Positions 7,173 to 10,020 of a stretch of DNA of 10,020 nucleotides are shown here, piece by piece. The DNA comes from Acidobacteriota bacterium. Its GTDB lineage: Bacteria; Acidobacteriota; Thermoanaerobaculia; Multivoradales; JAHEKO01. The stretch is from assembly GCA_030610025.1 (NCBI GenBank), contig JAUWSP010000054.1:1-10020 (forward strand), written 5' to 3'. Position numbers and translations under genes: made by a program. The notes beneath the pieces are model-generated. The model had not been told where the DNA came from and ran no database searches. It saw nothing but the letters and a program-made list of their open reading frames with translations. Within the stretch, counting starts at the first letter, position 1, and each line of letters begins with the position of its first letter.

Positions 7173-7173
7173 C

Positions 7174-7201
7174 TTGAACCTCGTCTCAGATCTGCTGTAA
7201 T
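7174..7201 (+). promoter_or_regulatory. Sigma70-like promoter for the fusion gene
   Basis: TTGAAC (7174-7179), a 16-bp spacer, and TGTAAT (7196-7201) match the sigma70 consensus at 4 of 6 and 5 of 6 positions. The predicted transcription start near 7208 falls just before the ribosome binding site GAGGA at 7216-7220 and the TTG start at 7225. This makes an earlier in-frame TTG at 7201 unlikely as the start. It is the clearest promoter in the window. Confidence 0.5.
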
Positions 7202-7215
7202 TGGGCGACCGAAGC

Positions 7216-7220
7216 GAGGA
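7216..7220 (+). promoter_or_regulatory. Ribosome binding site GAGGA for a TTG start
   Basis: GAGGA ends 4 nt before TTG at 7225. This is the only Shine-Dalgarno-like sequence near the beginning of the reading frame, which opens after TAA at 7198-7200. It decides the start in favour of TTG 7225 over TTG 7201, GTG 7264 and ATG 7273; the last two would cut into or abut the first strand and PAPS-binding loop. Confidence 0.55.
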
Positions 7221-7224
7221 AGCC

Positions 7225-10020
7225 TTGCCACCTGACAAGAGACCTGCCCGACGAGCGATCCTGGTGCTGGGAATGCACCGTAGCGGTACCTCGGCCATCA
7301 CGAGGGTCCTGAACCTGCTGGGTGCCGACTTGCCTTCCAAGCTCCTGGAGCCGGTGCCCGGCGTCAACGACACTGGTTTCTGGGAATCGGCGAAGCTCGT
7401 AGAGATTCACGACAGGATGCTGGCCGCTGCCGACTCGGCCTGGGACGACCCTCGCGAGTTTCCCACCGACTTCTTCGAGACCGCAACAGGTAGGGCATTC
7501 TCCGACGAGATCCTCGGGGTCCTGGACGAGGACTTTTCCGAATCTTCCCTCTTCGTGATCAAGGATCCGCGCATCTGCCGTTTCCTACCCTTCTGGATGA
7601 GCACTCTCCGGCGCTTCGGAGCCGAGCCTCTGCCGCTGCTCCTCAATCGCAACCCGTTGGAGGTCGCCGCCTCCCTGGCCCGCCGAGATGGCTTCGACAG
7701 CTCGAAATCACTCATTCTGTGGCTGCGGCATGTGCTGGACATGGAAAAGGCCACGCGAGGGATGCCGAGGGCTTTCATGGACTACGAGGCACTGCTTCAG
7801 GAGTGGCCCTCGGCTGTCCATCGAGCGGGAGACGACCTGGGGATCGCCTGGCCCAAGAGCCTGGAAGAGGTCTCGGAGGAAGTCGCGAGCTTCTTGTCTC
7901 CATCTCTGCGGCACCACTCGAGCTCAGCGTCGGATATGGCTGCCGACCCCGAGGTGTCCCCCTGGGTCAGGGATGCTTTCGAAGCGCTCCGCCAGTTGAT
8001 GGCCGCCCCTCAGGCCAGCCGCCCTATTGCCCAGCTCGTGCGGGTGCGGGTCGAGTTCGACCGTGCCAGCAGCGCTTTCGGATCCCTCATCGGAGGCGAG
8101 CGCGAGAGAACCCTGGGTCGTACCCTGGGCGAGAGGGAGTCGGAGCTGACAGATCTTTCGAGTCGGCTCTCAGAGGCCGAAAGCTCACTGGCCGAACGCC
8201 AGATCGACTTCGACCGCCACAACGAGTCGCTCGAGCAATCTCACGCCTCGGACAAAGCAACCTATGAAGCCGAGATCGAGAGAGTGGGAGGTCTCCTCAA
8301 GGAGTTCGACGACCGAGTTCGCGATCAGTCGGAGACCATAGTCGAGGTCAATGCAGCCAATCGGGAGCTCATCGCGACCAACCAAGAGCTCGCCGACCAG
8401 CAACAGCAGCTGGAAAGGATGACTGCCGAGGACCGGAAGAACAACCGAGAACGGATCGAGGCTTTGGAGCGCCAGACGAGAGCTTTCGAGAAACAGACTC
8501 GCGATCTCATTGGCCGCGTCGAGAAGGAAGAAGTGCTGCGCGAACGGACCGCCGAGTCGGCAGAGCGCCTCGACCACGAGAAACACCAGCTGGAACGCGC
8601 CCTGGCCAAGGCCCGAAGTGAGCTCGAAGAGACACTGGAAGACAAGTACTGGCTCTATGAGCAGTGGCAGGACGCCAAGAGCGACAAAGAGGCCCTGAAG
8701 GGCTCGAAGGTGGGACGATCCCTGCTCGCCTCCTGGTCTGGCTACCTCGGTACCAGAAACGCCACGATCCGAGCGGCGGCGACCCTCAGGCAGTCCCCCA
8801 AGGTTCTCCTGCAACGCGGCCTTCAGAGAAGCAAGAGCACGGCCGGATGGCTGCTCAAAGCTCCTGCCAAGGCGATGAGAGTGATCCTTTCCGCCGGTGG
8901 CAGGGGTCTGGGATGGTTGTTCCTTCTGCTTTCGACGATTCGCGAACAGCTTGCGGCAAGTCTCAGGAGAACCCGAAAAGGCCAGATCGAAGCTGCCTTC
9001 CCAGAGCCCGAGCCACGGACTCGAGAAGGTGCTGCCTTTGCGGGTCGGCGGCCGCGGGTGCTGATGGTGAGCCCCTACTCGATCCATCCTCCCAGCCACG
9101 GAGGTGCCGTACGGCTGTTCAACCTGATTCGGCGACTGTCCGAGCACTGCGACCTGCACTTGATCGTCTTCATCCGCAGCGAAGACGATCCGGACCAACG
9201 GGCCGCCCTGATGCCCTTCGTCAAGAAGGTCCACTTCCATCGATGGGAGCCTGACTTCAGACGCAGCCGTCTGGACCTCGAGGCCCCGAGCCAGCGACTC
9301 TTCGATTCCGACGAGCTCGCCCGGCGCATTACCCAGATCCTGTCCGAGGAGAAGATCGACATCCTCCAGCTCGAATACACCGAGCTCGGGCAGTACGGGC
9401 TGCCGCAGTTCAGCCGAGTGAAGGTCGCCATGAGCGAGATCGATATCGCTTTTCGCTCGCTGGCGCGTCGCCGCCGTGAGGGGTTTCACGAACGTTTCGA
9501 GTCGTCGCGGGCCTTCGGTCACTCGTTCGGTGATTGGATGCGACAGCTCCGATACGAGCTGCGCGTGGTGAGAGGAGCCGACCAGGTTCACACCATGTCC
9601 AGGGAGGATGCAGACTACCTGGCCGCCTATCTCTCCGATGGACATCGTAGGCTGCGGGTCGTGCCCAACGCCGTGGATATCGAAGCCTACCGACCCTCGA
9701 AGGTCGGCGAGCGTGACCAGCGCCTGCTCTTTGTCGGCAACTTCGAGCATCTGCCGAACCTGGATGCCATCGAGTACTTCTTCGACGACATCTGGCCAGA
9801 GGTCCTCCGTCTGCGGCCTGGCACGGAGATCGCCGTCGTAGGTGCCAACGCACCCGAGTCCCTGCAGCGGTTCGGAAAGCTGGAAGGGGTGGAAGTCGTG
9901 GGCGAGGTTCCCGAGCTCGCCTCCTACTACAGACGCCACCGAGCCCTGGTGGCACCGATACGAGCCGGATCGGGAACTCGGCTCAAGATCCTGGAGGCTT
10001 TCGCCTGCGGCGCACCGGTC
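7225..10020 (+). CDS. Sulfotransferase / coiled coil / GT4 glycosyltransferase fusion (3' end beyond window)
   Basis: One open frame of 932 codons without a stop, running off the right edge. Residues 12-270: PAPS-dependent sulfotransferase, with the 5'-phosphosulfate loop G16-M17-H18-R19-S20-G21-T22-S23, KDPR at 113-116, and the 3'-phosphate site R142-N143-P144 to S150. Residues about 290-492: long charged coiled coil rich in Glu, Arg, Gln and spaced Leu. Residues 493-590: Arg/Lys-rich, with a short hydrophobic run at about 561-573 (GLGWLFLLLSTI), too short for a sure membrane span and more likely a membrane-binding helix. Residues 609-932: GT4 glycosyltransferase, with RVLMVSPYSIHPPSHGGAVR, VVPNAVD (812-818), LLFVGNFEHLPNLDAIEYF (from 834) and the donor site GSGTRLKILEAFACGAPV (915-932; R919, K921, E924). 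It should both extend and sulfate a glycan on the cytoplasmic face. The TTG start rests on the GAGGA site and promoter just upstream. More domains may follow off the edge. The acceptor is unknown. Confidence 0.9.
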   Translation, partial: MPPDKRPARRAILVLGMHRSGTSAITRVLNLLGADLPSKLLEPVPGVNDTGFWESAKLVEIHDRMLAAADSAWDDPREFPTDFFETATGRAFSDEILGVLDEDFSESSLFVIKDPRICRFLPFWMSTLRRFGAEPLPLLLNRNPLEVAASLARRDGFDSSKSLILWLRHVLDMEKATRGMPRAFMDYEALLQEWPSAVHRAGDDLGIAWPKSLEEVSEEVASFLSPSLRHHSSSASDMAADPEVSPWVRDAFEALRQLMAAPQASRPIAQLVRVRVEFDRASSAFGSLIGGERERTLGRTLGERESELTDLSSRLSEAESSLAERQIDFDRHNESLEQSHASDKATYEAEIERVGGLLKEFDDRVRDQSETIVEVNAANRELIATNQELADQQQQLERMTAEDRKNNRERIEALERQTRAFEKQTRDLIGRVEKEEVLRERTAESAERLDHEKHQLERALAKARSELEETLEDKYWLYEQWQDAKSDKEALKGSKVGRSLLASWSGYLGTRNATIRAAATLRQSPKVLLQRGLQRSKSTAGWLLKAPAKAMRVILSAGGRGLGWLFLLLSTIREQLAASLRRTRKGQIEAAFPEPEPRTREGAAFAGRRPRVLMVSPYSIHPPSHGGAVRLFNLIRRLSEHCDLHLIVFIRSEDDPDQRAALMPFVKKVHFHRWEPDFRRSRLDLEAPSQRLFDSDELARRITQILSEEKIDILQLEYTELGQYGLPQFSRVKVAMSEIDIAFRSLARRRREGFHERFESSRAFGHSFGDWMRQLRYELRVVRGADQVHTMSREDADYLAAYLSDGHRRLRVVPNAVDIEAYRPSKVGERDQRLLFVGNFEHLPNLDAIEYFFDDIWPEVLRLRPGTEIAVVGANAPESLQRFGKLEGVEVVGEVPELASYYRRHRALVAPIRAGSGTRLKILEAFACGAPV

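Noticed and set aside
7147..7224. A tRNA or small RNA gene in the spacer, suggested by the stable hairpin.
   Set aside because: No cloverleaf, anticodon arm or T-arm can be formed, and the spacer is fully explained by hairpin, promoter and ribosome site.
8908..8943. A transmembrane helix in the fusion protein at GLGWLFLLLSTI.
   Set aside because: The hydrophobic run is only about 12 residues and is flanked by basic residues; a peripheral membrane-binding helix fits better.
8185..9939. A 584-codon open frame on the minus strand, antisense to the fusion gene.
   Set aside because: It lacks any recognisable motif and is the mirror of a GC-rich coding region whose plus-strand frame carries clear sulfotransferase, coiled-coil and glycosyltransferase sequence.
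7225..10020. The idea that the fusion is really two or three genes, or carries a frameshift.
   Set aside because: I translated every codon from 7201 to 10020; there is no stop, the coil is uninterrupted, and no Shine-Dalgarno plus start was evident between the coil and the GT4 domain.
1..10020. Mobile elements, CRISPR arrays, long direct repeats.
   Set aside because: I found no transposase or integrase motifs, no regularly spaced repeats and no target-site duplications; all genes are intact apart from the two cut by the window edges.

Overview
This is a GC-rich window from a bacterium, probably Gram-negative. Every secreted protein here starts with a lipoprotein signal peptide and none has Asp after the lipid-bearing Cys. 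Gene architecture and motif style resemble Acidobacteriota, Myxococcota or Planctomycetota genomes, but the sequence alone does not fix the phylum. There is no rRNA, tRNA, transposase, integrase or CRISPR array. The theme is cell-surface or exopolysaccharide chemistry.

Layout: (1) 1-370, minus strand: 5' part of a sulfatase-like lipoprotein gene running off the left edge. (2) 371-533: divergent promoter region containing a perfect 15-bp palindrome. (3) 534-1967 and 1979-3424, plus strand: two further sulfatase-like lipoproteins 11 bp apart, surely one transcript. (4) 3425-3470: short convergent spacer. (5) 4877-3471 and 6008-4908, minus strand: a fourth sulfatase-like lipoprotein preceded in the same transcript by a GT4-type glycosyltransferase. 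(6) 6009-6165: second divergent promoter region, with three small inverted repeats. (7) 6166-7146, plus strand: a GT2 family glycosyltransferase. (8) 7147-7224: hairpin, then a recognisable promoter and ribosome binding site. (9) 7225 to the right edge: one uninterrupted reading frame, probably starting at TTG, that encodes a sulfotransferase domain, a roughly 200-residue coiled coil, a basic amphipathic stretch and a GT4 glycosyltransferase domain.

Two points stand out. First, all four 'sulfatases' carry Thr where true sulfatases carry the Cys or Ser that becomes formylglycine. They keep the Asp and Asp-His metal ligands, so they look like Thr-nucleophile members of the alkaline phosphatase superfamily (as in LtaS or EptA) rather than ordinary sulfatases. 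Second, the sulfotransferase/coiled-coil/glycosyltransferase fusion has the layout expected of an enzyme that extends a glycan and caps it from the end of a rigid spacer, similar in concept to the WbdD coiled-coil ruler.

A working model, which is inference: cytoplasmic GT2 and GT4 enzymes and the fusion protein build and sulfate a surface glycan, and the four lipoproteins act on it, or on its anionic substituents, outside the inner membrane.
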